From Haloterrigena gelatinilytica (GTDB lineage: Archaea > Halobacteriota > Halobacteria > Halobacteriales > Natrialbaceae), in NCBI RefSeq assembly GCF_013342145.1, contig NZ_JABUQZ010000001.1, positions 992,001 through 1,056,000 of the forward strand: DNA of 64,000 bases, read 5' to 3'. This document shows, piece after piece, positions 43,649 to 52,365 of the stretch. Position 1 is the first letter of the stretch. Each line of letters begins with the position of its first letter. The position numbers were made by a program, and so were the translations under genes. Under the pieces are notes generated by a model. The model ran no database searches, was not told where the DNA came from, and was given only the letters and a program-made list of their open reading frames with translations.

Positions 43649-45760
43649 ATGACCACACACAAAACCCGACCCGACTACGTCCGCAAGCGAGGCGATAGCT
43701 ACATCCCGATCGAGGAGACGTTCCGTGGCGAACCACCAGCTTCGAGGCCGATCAGTGACGGCGACCCACTCGATCTGAGCGACGCCCTCTCTGTTCGGTT
43801 CTACCTCGAGCACACGACCCGCGACGAGACGATCGTCAACGACGTCGCTAGCGTTGACGACCCAGAGACAGGCGCAGTCAGCTACCAACTCGAGACAGAC
43901 CAGCTGTCGCGAACTGGTACCCACGCCGGCGTCTTCGTCGCCCGCTTCGAAGATAACCAACAGTGGTCAGCCCCACGTGGCAATCAGGTCATCACGATCC
44001 AGATCGTCGACGTCCCTGACGCCGATGGCGATCCCGGCGATATCGAAAAGGCCGACGTCTCGATCGGCGTCCTCGAGGCCGACGAGGTGATCGGCGACTC
44101 GGGAGGCTTTGGTGAGTTGAGTGTCTCGAATGCGCCAGTCGACGATACTGATGTGCTTCGGAAAGCGGACCAACAGGACCTCAGTGACGACGTCACCCAG
44201 CTTCAGACCAAGACGAGCAGCTTGTCAGATGATGGCAGCTCGGGTAATTTTGAGGCACTGGAAATCTCGAGCCAGGATGTCGCTACGAAGGACTACGTCG
44301 ATACCCGGCCGTGGGAGGATCTCACTGACTGGAATATGTTCAACCCCTTCAACGCGGGGTATCCAGGGGATGGGTCCGGAGGCGATCTGATGGACTACAT
44401 CCGGGACCTTATTTCCGACTACGACCGGATCTATATGGTCCTTCCCGGGGGCACTTACAACGTCGAAAGCGAGTTGAATGTCCGTGACTCAGATCTCGAG
44501 CGCCTAGTGATCGACGGCCGGCCGAAGGCCACTCTTAATGTCAACGGGCGGTTTCACAAGCTGTTCGAGACGGGCGACTACGAGGGCGGAAATGCGATCG
44601 AGAGTCTGGGGCTATACAATCTTGATATAGACATCACCGGAGACTCTAATGACTGTGGAATTGGACGGATCACAGTAGAGAACTCACTGGATATTGAGAA
44701 TATCCGGCTTATCGGAAAGCGAGACCGAGTAACTGACACGACCGGCGATCGGTTCACACTACTTTGCCAGATCGCCTCAGAGAGTGGCCACGGCACGGTT
44801 CGGAACGTCCATCTCCGCGACGGTTCTGTGCCGAACGGATACGAGAACAACGAGGTTATTGGTTTTAGCGCCGACCCCGGCCACCATGGGACGATCGACT
44901 GGATCGGGTGTGAGGTCCATGGATTCAACGATAACGGGGTGTACGTGAACGGAAGTCCTGGGTCGAACAGGGTCATCGGTGGTCTATACCAGAACAATGC
45001 GAAGGCGAATGTCAGGATCGGCCGCAACGACACGGTCGAAAACGTTGTGAGTATCTTCAATCTCGGGCACGTGGATGGGCCTGCTCGACCGGATGGATGG
45101 GATTTACAGATGGATCCCAACCTACTGGACGTCGACGATTCGAACGGCGCAACGTCAGTCCAAGGCGCGAAGCTCATCAATCTTAGTAGTACCAACTCTA
45201 CTATATCGGCCCGAGAGAACGTCGAGACACTTCGAATCGCGGATATTGAGGTGTACCACGAGGTTCCTTATGAGGTCATACGAATCACCTCGAGTAGGAA
45301 CTCTATCGCGGATGACAACTACGAGTATCGAAGCTACCAAGATAATGAAGGGACGGTCCGAATCGAGGGAGGTCTGATCTATGACGTGTCGAACGACTCC
45401 GTTAAGAACAGCGCGATCGATTCGAACGTCCATAACGTAGTCGTCGATGGCATTACGTACATCTGCAAGGATGGTGGCGGCGAGCAGTATCGTGCTGCTG
45501 TCAGGGCATCGACCGATCGGTCTAAGATTACGATCCAGAACTCAAACATCATCTCCGAGCTGAGCCATGGGGCCGTCTGCCGGGTAGACACTGGGGGGAC
45601 GGTCAACGTCGTCCAAAACTCGGTCGACTGTGAGTACTACTCGATTGGGTCTGGCGGGAACCTACGACTCGTTGACAACGACGAAGTGAATAGCGCGATC
45701 GGCCACTACGACGACCCGGCGAATTGGGCGGCCAACTTCGTGGAACGGGGCAATTTCTGA
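43649..45760 (+). CDS. tail spike with beta-helix
   Basis: 703 residues. BppU-like N-terminal domain (LSDALSVRFYLEHTTRDETI, HAGVFVARFEDNQQWSAP), the fibre motif VATKDYVDTRPWEDL, then a right-handed beta-helix from about residue 250 (LVIDGRPKATLNVNGRFHKL, HGFNDNGVYVNGSPGSNRVI) of the pectate-lyase/tailspike type. Likely binds or degrades host surface polysaccharide. The gap before it (43508-43648) contains an AGAAAGGAGAG stretch and a TATA-like CGTTTAGACTTAC. Confidence 0.75.
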   Translation: MTTHKTRPDYVRKRGDSYIPIEETFRGEPPASRPISDGDPLDLSDALSVRFYLEHTTRDETIVNDVASVDDPETGAVSYQLETDQLSRTGTHAGVFVARFEDNQQWSAPRGNQVITIQIVDVPDADGDPGDIEKADVSIGVLEADEVIGDSGGFGELSVSNAPVDDTDVLRKADQQDLSDDVTQLQTKTSSLSDDGSSGNFEALEISSQDVATKDYVDTRPWEDLTDWNMFNPFNAGYPGDGSGGDLMDYIRDLISDYDRIYMVLPGGTYNVESELNVRDSDLERLVIDGRPKATLNVNGRFHKLFETGDYEGGNAIESLGLYNLDIDITGDSNDCGIGRITVENSLDIENIRLIGKRDRVTDTTGDRFTLLCQIASESGHGTVRNVHLRDGSVPNGYENNEVIGFSADPGHHGTIDWIGCEVHGFNDNGVYVNGSPGSNRVIGGLYQNNAKANVRIGRNDTVENVVSIFNLGHVDGPARPDGWDLQMDPNLLDVDDSNGATSVQGAKLINLSSTNSTISARENVETLRIADIEVYHEVPYEVIRITSSRNSIADDNYEYRSYQDNEGTVRIEGGLIYDVSNDSVKNSAIDSNVHNVVVDGITYICKDGGGEQYRAAVRASTDRSKITIQNSNIISELSHGAVCRVDTGGTVNVVQNSVDCEYYSIGSGGNLRLVDNDEVNSAIGHYDDPANWAANFVERGNF

Positions 45761-47128
45761 ATGAACCCACTGAAAGCAATCCTCGAGTGCCTTGAGTGGC
45801 TACTCAGAGGACAAGACCGAGACAATAGGACAGACACAGAACCAGAACCGGAAGAACCTGAGGAACCAGAACCGCTTGAGGCGCTCGACCTCGAGTCTGA
45901 CGACCAGCAACAGGCCGGACAGAGCCACCACTCCGGAGTTCGAATTCGTGCAGAGCAAGATCTCGAAGGCCTCGAGTGCCGAATCTCCGACCAGACATCC
46001 GGCCTCGTGATGGCCTACCTCAAGGACGGCGGTGGCGACATCCTCGAACGGCGGTCGATCGATACTCTCGAGGCGGGCGACACCTTCACGTTCACGACGC
46101 CTCTCGAGGCCGGCAAAGGCTATCAGGTCGTTTGCGCTGCCGGCGGAGCTCCCTACGATCGTGGTCGGAGCCATGTCGAGTATCCCATCAAAAGTGAGGT
46201 GTTAGTCGCGACGGCCGGGATCTACACTGGAGGCGGTACCGAGACGACGAGATACTGCTACAACATCGACCAAATCCGTCCGCTCCGGTCGGTCGAAGAG
46301 GACCAACCACAGGTGGCTCTCGGCGCCGTGAAGCCATCTGATCCGATGCCCGACTATCACTCCGCAACTGGCCTCGAAGCTACTCGAGGCGAGAACTGCT
46401 ACGTCGTGGATGACCCTGCGGGCGGTGACGAGAAAGTGCTCGAGGTATTCTACCCGGAGGAGGAAATTCTCGGAATCAACGAACGAGTGTACCTCGAGAA
46501 CGCGGTCGGGTATGAGCCGAAGGTCGTGCATGGGCGATACGAGATATTCTTCCCAGAAACCTTTGAGATCAGACAGGGCTATCATCACGGTGGGACGAAA
46601 CTACCGGGAGTAGCCGACCACCGTGGCGACCCGCCAGACAATGAGGGTGGCGGTGCTGGCGGGGTGCGCAACCCTGGGTCGTATTCCGACCGTAAATTTG
46701 CCTCGAGCCGAGACGGTCTCTATAACGAGACTGTTGGAGCGGACATCCCGATCAACAGCCAAGTCTACGACGCGACGTACGATCCTCGGAAACATCCGTA
46801 TGGCTGGCACCACTGCTGGTCGAAGGGAGTCAACAAGGGGTCGTGGTACACGATCGACTACCGGACGGTACTCAACACGCCGGGGGAGTCCGATGGCCGA
46901 ATCCTCGGGTGGATAAACGGCGAGCTCGCGTTCGATAGCGATGAGTTAGCCAAAGAAGACGATGAGTTCGACGGCTATCTATTCCTTGAAGAGAAGTTCG
47001 CCGAACGCGGTATCCCGTACTGGCGTCGGCACTACCACTACGGCGGGGAATGGGGCAGTCCGAAAGACCAGTCACTCTACGAGCGGAATCTCTCGATTTG
47101 GGTCGACGATAACGTCCCGGAAATGTGA
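45761..47128 (+). CDS. polysaccharide lyase-like (PL14-type) tail enzyme
   Basis: 455 residues, starting directly after the spike stop. An acidic linker (EPEPEEPEEPEPLEALDLES) leads to a small beta domain, then from about 205 a PL14-like jelly roll: VYLENAVGYEPKVVHGRYEI, FFPETFEIRQGYHHGGTKLP and GWHHCWSKGVNKGSWYTIDY. The KLPG segment and WxxWxKG pattern recall PL14 lyases. Probably an EPS/capsule depolymerase. Last gene of the late operon. Confidence 0.6.
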   Translation: MNPLKAILECLEWLLRGQDRDNRTDTEPEPEEPEEPEPLEALDLESDDQQQAGQSHHSGVRIRAEQDLEGLECRISDQTSGLVMAYLKDGGGDILERRSIDTLEAGDTFTFTTPLEAGKGYQVVCAAGGAPYDRGRSHVEYPIKSEVLVATAGIYTGGGTETTRYCYNIDQIRPLRSVEEDQPQVALGAVKPSDPMPDYHSATGLEATRGENCYVVDDPAGGDEKVLEVFYPEEEILGINERVYLENAVGYEPKVVHGRYEIFFPETFEIRQGYHHGGTKLPGVADHRGDPPDNEGGGAGGVRNPGSYSDRKFASSRDGLYNETVGADIPINSQVYDATYDPRKHPYGWHHCWSKGVNKGSWYTIDYRTVLNTPGESDGRILGWINGELAFDSDELAKEDDEFDGYLFLEEKFAERGIPYWRRHYHYGGEWGSPKDQSLYERNLSIWVDDNVPEM

Positions 47129-47548
47129 TGGTATATGCTACTATTCTTAAAACTATCTGGCTTAGAATATGTAAAACACATCAGTTAGATTTAACCTCAT
47201 GGAACGGATAGATGAACATGGGTTGAGACGGGTCATTTCGTAGCGCGAAAGCGCCGGAATGGCTTTTAGCGTAAAATTCAGGAGTGATAACTCTGATTTT
47301 CGAGTTCACTTGACATTCTGGTGAATCAATCGTGTTCACTTGGGGGGATAGTGACAACCAGCGGCGATTCCAATAGACTCGGAATCGTGGCCGGGTTGAT
47401 AGTGCTGGCGCCGAACATCTCCATTGTCGCGTACACCCACGCGACGTAGCGACCAGTCATCCCACCACCCGCCGACTACACCCTTGCCGCTCAGTTACCG
47501 TGGACCTGCCCCATTCCGACCGTTGGGGCTTTTGATACACGTAACTGG
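47129..47548. other. late-operon end, AT-rich spacer with hairpin
   Basis: No gene. An imperfect hairpin AAAATTCAGGAGT-gata-ACTCTGATTTT (47272-47300) is a good terminator candidate; GTTCACTTG is repeated directly at about 47304 and 47334. Confidence 0.45.
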
Positions 47549-47621
47549 TTAACATCCTTGCCCGATTTCGAGCGCATCGTCGACGTCGCGAGGACCGACA
47601 TCGTGCTCAAGCAGCCGGCGA
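47549..47621 (-). pseudogene. 3' remnant of the 61-aa family (copy 1)
   Basis: Minus strand encodes RRLLEHDVGPRDVDDALEIG then a stop, the C-terminal end of the 50246 and 51173 gene products. Upstream codons no longer match. Confidence 0.7.
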
Positions 47622-47738
47622 GCGTGGTCGAGAGTGTGATCCCGCTATCGAGGTGTACCTTCCGTCGGTTTATTTCGGACCAATTGTATCATTTAATGAT
47701 GAATACAAGGGACTATCTGTTAGAGAACCCGGCTCTCG

Positions 47739-49079
47739 CTACGCTTGCTGTGCCAACTCTCGAGAGCGCTCGAGCCGGCCGACAATCTCTTCCCGTGGTT
47801 CTCCACCTAATTCGTTGCACATATCGACATATCGCTCAAGAATATCTCGTTCGTCAGCGTACCGATCGTCTCTTCGGTAGACGATCCCGAGATGCTTGTA
47901 GTACCATCGTGGAGGGGCTGAATAGCCCTTCTCTCTCGCTTCCATCTCGGCTTGGTCGATACACCATAGCAACAGTTCCTCTGCTGCATCGTGGTTCCTA
48001 TCGCGTTTGAACTGTTTGACGTAGTCCGTCGCGTCAGTATAGTTCTCGATCCCCAGTTCAGTAGGTAGGTTACTAGATGACGAGGAAGGAGCGGTATCGG
48101 CTTGATGGTCCACTCTCGAGTTCTCTGTTTTGGCTGATGGTTTTGGTTCGACATCGAGGCTTCTCCTCTGAACTCGGTATCGATTAATCAGGTATGCAAT
48201 ACCTGCGAAAAGGCCGAATACAGGGAACAAGGCCACCGCCAAATACGCCTTTCTCCGCTTTGGCCACTGAACAACTTCTCGAGTTGCTTGTGAATCCTTG
48301 TACAGGCACACTGGAAGCGCAATCCACAGGGCTAGGATTACAGGCCCACCAATTGCTTCCGGAAGAACGTCGATGAGTACAAATAGAAGACCCCAGGCTA
48401 CCGTACAAATCTTCACCCACTTGTTCCAGACTGTATCTGGGAGCGAGATATTACGTCTTCTGGGGTAAGACGTCTCAGACGTCCTACCGTGATCTGCCGC
48501 TGGTGTATCTCTCCAGCCACGATCCGGTTCTGGCTCGTCATCTACTTCGACGACACTCTCTTCCTCCTCGTCCGGTTCGAAGTCGATATACTCCGTAACT
48601 ATCTCTTTGGCGTCTTCTTGCTCAATGAGGTTAACGAGATTGTCACCATCAATCAGTTTGACGTTGAGGTCGTCGGCCAAGTCTTTAGCATTCCTCGAGT
48701 ACGAGGACGTCGTCACCATGACCACTTTATCGACGCCGTCTTCCTGGTGCTTGAGGCTAGAGTACTGCTGGATATCTGGACTCCCGACCTTGTTACCTGC
48801 TCCATAGCGCTTTGCTTGAATCAACGCTTTCTGCTCATACGGGTCGGTCTTCCTCGCTCGGACGTCGATCCCTTTGTCATTTGACGCCGTCGAAACCTCA
48901 CAATTCCAGCCCATCCCTTCCCAGAGATCCGCGACGAGGTGTTCGAACTCATAGCCATCCATTGACTGAAGCTCTCGTTTGAGATCGACCTCATCAGGGA
49001 TTGCCACGAGTTCTTCACCGCAGAAGCGACAGAACTGGCTGCCGTCTTCTATTTCTTCACCACACGACTGACATTCCAT
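47739..49079 (-). CDS. membrane-associated Mrr-like restriction endonuclease
   Basis: 446 residues. Zinc ribbon C3-C6-C17-C20 (CQSCGEEI..CRFCGEEL), then an Mrr-type PD-(D/E)XK domain: YEFEHLVADLWEGMGWNCEV with E46, KGIDVRAR with D72, and IQAKRY with Q88/K90. A linker leads to two or three hydrophobic segments (about 225-300), then a C-terminal helical TPR-like region (YKHLGIVYRRDDRYADERDI). Membrane-bound Mrr proteins are often antiviral; on a provirus this may exclude competing viruses. Divergent from the Tat protein gene. Confidence 0.75.
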   Translation of the reverse strand: MECQSCGEEIEDGSQFCRFCGEELVAIPDEVDLKRELQSMDGYEFEHLVADLWEGMGWNCEVSTASNDKGIDVRARKTDPYEQKALIQAKRYGAGNKVGSPDIQQYSSLKHQEDGVDKVVMVTTSSYSRNAKDLADDLNVKLIDGDNLVNLIEQEDAKEIVTEYIDFEPDEEEESVVEVDDEPEPDRGWRDTPAADHGRTSETSYPRRRNISLPDTVWNKWVKICTVAWGLLFVLIDVLPEAIGGPVILALWIALPVCLYKDSQATREVVQWPKRRKAYLAVALFPVFGLFAGIAYLINRYRVQRRSLDVEPKPSAKTENSRVDHQADTAPSSSSSNLPTELGIENYTDATDYVKQFKRDRNHDAAEELLLWCIDQAEMEAREKGYSAPPRWYYKHLGIVYRRDDRYADERDILERYVDMCNELGGEPREEIVGRLERSRELAQQA

Positions 49080-49127
49080 GACGCTGTCTTCTTACTATTC
49101 GTCCAAAAGGCTGACTACCGAGACACG

Positions 49128-49199
49128 CTACTGTTTGTCTCGCTGTCCAATCACGAGTGCTGCATCGACGTCACGAGGGTCGACATCGTACTTAAGGAG
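49128..49199 (-). pseudogene. 3' remnant of the 61-aa family (copy 2)
   Basis: Minus strand reads LLKYDVDPRDVDAALVIGQR then stop. Matches the end of the intact copies at most positions. It lies in the divergent promoter gap of the cargo genes. Confidence 0.65.
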
Positions 49200-49260
49200 T
49201 CAATCAGTGGTTAGTACAGTTGTTACTAGATTTATATTCACGGAGAATTATAATTCCTCC

Positions 49261-50241
49261 ATGGGCACAAGCCGTAGATCTGTCATATCTACGTTGGGTG
49301 GCGGTCTACTGATCTGTGGGGGTACTGGTACGGTACAGGCGACCAACGACGGGAACGATCAGAACGATACTAGCGAGTCAGACGATCAGCTATTCAATGA
49401 GGTGGAGAGTGCAATCTCTAACATTGGGGATGAGTTTTACAACGCAAAAGAGGAGGATCCAGAAGGCCTCGAAAACTCCGTCTCGCAACTGAGTGCTGAA
49501 GGAACGTTCGACCTTGATGAGTTCAAGCAGGGTGCGTGGGATGGTAACCGCCAAACCTACCGGTTACAGCATATCGCTGAACTACTGAACAAAGACTTCG
49601 GAGCGAATATTCCGACAAGCTATATCGATGATCTCAATGTGTCAACCGGGAAGATAAGCACTTATCTTCCGCTTGTAGCAGCTTCTCAGAACCTAATAGA
49701 AGCTGGAGAAGCGTATCTGGAAGCAGAAGGTGAAGACGCTATCAAAGAAGCAGAGGAGGAATTGGTAATCTCCATACTACTCTTTGTCTGTGAACTCTGT
49801 CTTCTGCAGTCAACGGCTACGTACCGGTTGTCCTTCAGCGGTACCCGATATGTCGCAAATATGGGCCTTGTCCGCTTCCGAGGGATTCTGGGAATGCGTG
49901 GATATGCCCTCATCCTCAGTGAGGTCCACTGGGCTATTCGAGGGAAATTAGCTGGTGTCCAAACTACCATCGTTGAGAAGTCTGCGTCTATCGCGAGAGA
50001 GCAAAATCTCGAGCTACTTGATATCGACTACATCTCTCGAGATGAGTTATTCGAGCTGAGAAACCTAAGTGAGGACTCTCTCGATTACAAATTCCTGAAT
50101 GAAAGTACTACTAATGAAAGTGAGGGCGCTGCTCCACCACCGATGGTAGTTTCTGGAAAGCAAGACCGCTCCTCTGGTTTTGGGGTTGTAGCTACAGCTA
50201 TTGGAGCGATACTAGCAATTAGACAGTTGCTGGCTGAATGA
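49261..50241 (+). CDS. Tat-exported protein of unknown function
   Basis: 326 residues from ATG 49261. Signal peptide SRRSVISTLGGGLLICGG has the twin-Arg motif and AxA-like end (VQA). The mature part is acidic and helical, with a hydrophobic middle stretch (LVISILLFVCELCLLQSTAT, about 160-180) and a C-terminal hydrophobic segment (VVATAIGAILAIRQLL) that may anchor it. An upstream in-frame extension has no signal. Low GC compared with neighbours suggests recent transfer. I considered a halocin precursor but see no Cys-rich core. Confidence 0.65.
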   Translation: MGTSRRSVISTLGGGLLICGGTGTVQATNDGNDQNDTSESDDQLFNEVESAISNIGDEFYNAKEEDPEGLENSVSQLSAEGTFDLDEFKQGAWDGNRQTYRLQHIAELLNKDFGANIPTSYIDDLNVSTGKISTYLPLVAASQNLIEAGEAYLEAEGEDAIKEAEEELVISILLFVCELCLLQSTATYRLSFSGTRYVANMGLVRFRGILGMRGYALILSEVHWAIRGKLAGVQTTIVEKSASIAREQNLELLDIDYISRDELFELRNLSEDSLDYKFLNESTTNESEGAAPPPMVVSGKQDRSSGFGVVATAIGAILAIRQLLAE

Positions 50242-50245
50242 CTTT

Positions 50246-50431
50246 TTACTCGGCGCCGATCTCGAGCGCTTCGTCGACGTCGCGAGGACCGACGTCGTAC
50301 TCGAGAAGTCGATCCGCGGCCAGCTGCCAGGCTCTTCTCGAGAGGTCCGGATCAACCGTCTCGTAGTGAACTGAGAACTCCGTCAGCGCGACCGCGACGA
50401 GGAGATCGTCGCGGCGATCATCCAGAGGCAT
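50246..50431 (-). CDS. 61-aa family protein, intact copy A
   Basis: From ATG 50431: DDLLVAVALTEFSVHYETVD, RRAWQLAADRLLEYDVGPRD, ending DEALEIGAE. All-helical, acidic, no known motif. It is a close paralogue of copy B (51173). The TATA box CTTTTTATAC is about 23 nt upstream of the ATG, so transcripts are probably leaderless. Confidence 0.7.
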   Translation of the reverse strand: MPLDDRRDDLLVAVALTEFSVHYETVDPDLSRRAWQLAADRLLEYDVGPRDVDEALEIGAE

Positions 50432-50452
50432 CACTGCCGCTGGCCGCGGCTT

Positions 50453-50462
50453 TGTATAAAAA
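50453..50462 (-). promoter_or_regulatory. TATA box of copy A, shared with copy B
   Basis: CTTTTTATAC here and CTTTTTATC at 51382-51390 precede the two paralogues at the same distance, and both are followed by AAGCCGCGGCCAG before the ATG. Confidence 0.55.
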
Positions 50463-51172
50463 GTCTCGGCGCTCAGCACCCCACTGGATGACGAATGTTA
50501 TTATCGTATTAGGTATACTGGACTGAATGAATTATTCTAGGAGCTTATTAGGTGTCCCTCCTACTACCAGAATGCTCGAGCTGGTCGAAACCACCACCAC
50601 CTACCAGCCGGCTCGAGCATCCTCAGCTTTGAGACAAGTCACAATAGTATTTGTCCCAATATATACTCATTCTTGATGATCTGTCGCAGCACGTTTGTCC
50701 GAAACCGCCAGACGTAAGCACGACTCAGCACTCGAAACAGCCCCAGTCCTTATTACTCTCCTATTGAAACTGATTCCTGTCCGGGTTGCTCACATTCAAC
50801 TTCAATCCCCCACTTACCCGGACACTTCTGTTACAGTTACTCAGAGGCACGAGAAAACGCTGGGGACAACCGGCGTCGGAACCCCCTATCGAAAGGTGGT
50901 GTGTCAATCGGGAGGGGTGTGATCGAGACCAAGACTGGCCATTGACGTTGGAGCGATCTCGATCGATGGCGGGTTTCGATGTCTCGAGTCGAGCGGATAG
51001 TCTATCGGCAACGACGGACTCCCCATCCCCGCCATCTCGAGCATTCGGCTGGTCCCGATTAAGCTTGGTGGCCGTTTGAGAACTCATACTGCCCGATCTC
51101 GCCTAAATCTATTTTCTGGAAACGCTCTAATATTGTCCAACACACGTGACTATCTCCCTAATCAGCAGTGCG
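50463..51172. other. non-coding spacer with long imperfect palindrome
   Basis: No supported gene in about 710 bases; short frames have non-halophilic composition. ATGCTCGAGC (50572-50581) and GCTCGAGCAT (50611-50620) plus CTGGT/ACCAG give a hairpin of 14 pairs with a CCGG bulge. Confidence 0.5.
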
Positions 51173-51358
51173 CTATATCCCCTCTCCGACCTCGAGCGCT
51201 TCGTCGACGTCGCGAGGGCCGACGTCGTGATCGACGAGCCGATCGGCGGCCAGCTGCCAGGCTCGTTCCGCTAACTTAGGATCGACGTCTTCGTAGTGGA
51301 CGAAGAACTCGGTCAGTGCAACGGCAGTCAGTAAGTCATCGCGTTCCTGATCGGCCAT
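51173..51358 (-). CDS. 61-aa family protein, intact copy B
   Basis: From ATG 51358: RDDLLTAVALTEFFVHYEDV, AERAWQLAADRLVDHDVGPR, ending DEALEVGEGI. About 70% identical to copy A by eye, and the nucleotide similarity extends through the promoter. Duplicate arrangement in the cargo zone. Function unknown. Confidence 0.7.
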   Translation of the reverse strand: MADQERDDLLTAVALTEFFVHYEDVDPKLAERAWQLAADRLVDHDVGPRDVDEALEVGEGI

Positions 51359-51440
51359 CACACCGTCTGGCCGCGGCTTCTGATAAAAAGCCCTGGACAC
51401 TCGCTGTAACCATCCTCCGTTTCGCGTTGACTTCTTTCCG

Positions 51441-51893
51441 CTAACAGTTAGAACATTCCCACGTATACCCAGTCTTCCGCCCACGGTGTCTCTTTGGCAG
51501 TTTATTCGAGTCGCAGCGCCAACAAGACTCGAATTCAGATTCTGGAATTAAATCCACGAGTTCTTCTGTCCAGCCCCCGATCTCATGTCTCTTGATTCTC
51601 CGGCGCTCGTTTTTGGTTTGAGAATTATTCCGCTTGAAAACCCACTCATCCAGTTCCTGTCGCCGCCACTCCGCTAATATCCGTAGAAGGTCAGTCATTT
51701 CGTCAACCTCACCAAGTTCATTGAGGCAATTTTTAACAACCCCGCGCCGTATCTTGGGGTCAACTTTCTCCCAAACAGCCGGGTCAGAACCATCCCCTCG
51801 GTGTTCTTTTTCCGCCTGATTTTGTATCTTGTTCAGTTCGTCTATCCGATCCTCGAGCGATTCTTGGAGCGGGGACAGATTTGGAAGGGACAT
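51441..51893 (-). CDS. hypothetical protein with C-terminal zinc ribbon
   Basis: 150 residues from ATG 51893. Helical acidic and basic N-terminal 100 residues (LQESLEDRIDELNKIQNQAE), then a zinc ribbon CWRCDSNKLPKRHRGRKTGY, ending ECSNC at the very C-terminus. Low GC. No family recognised. Confidence 0.6.
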   Translation of the reverse strand: MSLPNLSPLQESLEDRIDELNKIQNQAEKEHRGDGSDPAVWEKVDPKIRRGVVKNCLNELGEVDEMTDLLRILAEWRRQELDEWVFKRNNSQTKNERRRIKRHEIGGWTEELVDLIPESEFESCWRCDSNKLPKRHRGRKTGYTWECSNC

Positions 51894-52199
51894 AGCAGAA
51901 TTAGCGATTCGATCATATATAATATTATTGACCAACCCCATAACAGAGACAAAGTCAATCTCGACGGGTGCTCGAGGGCATCGCGACGAACTCGACTTAG
52001 TGCACTATAGACACCAGTAATATTCAAATATACTATGCTAGTTATTATTGTCTGACAAACGTTTATTGTCCCTGTCAGAGAATGTGGATGTTGGATAGTT
52101 CATAAACGACCTGGGAGAGCAATTGCCTGATCATCAACTCCAACGGCCGGTAAATTGGCCGAACACCGTGCACCAAAGCACGTGCAAACGGAAAACAAG
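51894..52199. other. divergent promoter region, AT-rich
   Basis: No gene. Contains several TATA-like stretches (CATATATAATATTATTG near 51922) and a spaced palindrome CTGACA/TGTCAG (52052-52078). A small hairpin CGGCC/GGCCG (52144-52161) precedes the next gene. Confidence 0.35.
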
Positions 52200-52361
52200 A
52201 TGAAGACAACCATCGACAAAATCGCGGTCGCAGCGCTCTTCCTTGGACTCACAGCAGTCACCATATCTATTCCCGTTACAGGTATTTTCACAATCCCTGT
52301 AGGGGCATTCGCAGCATGGTGGCTCTTCTTCAGAACTGTCGAAGAAGGTCCGAGAATATAG
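52200..52361 (+). CDS. small membrane protein (53 aa)
   Basis: MKTTIDKIAVAALFLGLTAV, then ISIPVTGIFTIPVGAFAAWW: two hydrophobic helices with a short charged C-terminus. Lies alone between minus-strand genes. Unknown role. Confidence 0.5.
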   Translation: MKTTIDKIAVAALFLGLTAVTISIPVTGIFTIPVGAFAAWWLFFRTVEEGPRI

Positions 52362-52365
52362 AGCG

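Noticed and set aside
49261-50241. Halocin C8-type precursor
   Set aside because: It has the Tat signal but lacks the Cys-rich C-terminal peptide of halocin C8.
50695-51079. ORFs 50695-50922 and 50786-51079
   Set aside because: Non-acidic composition, no start signals, and they overlap each other in a gene-free spacer.
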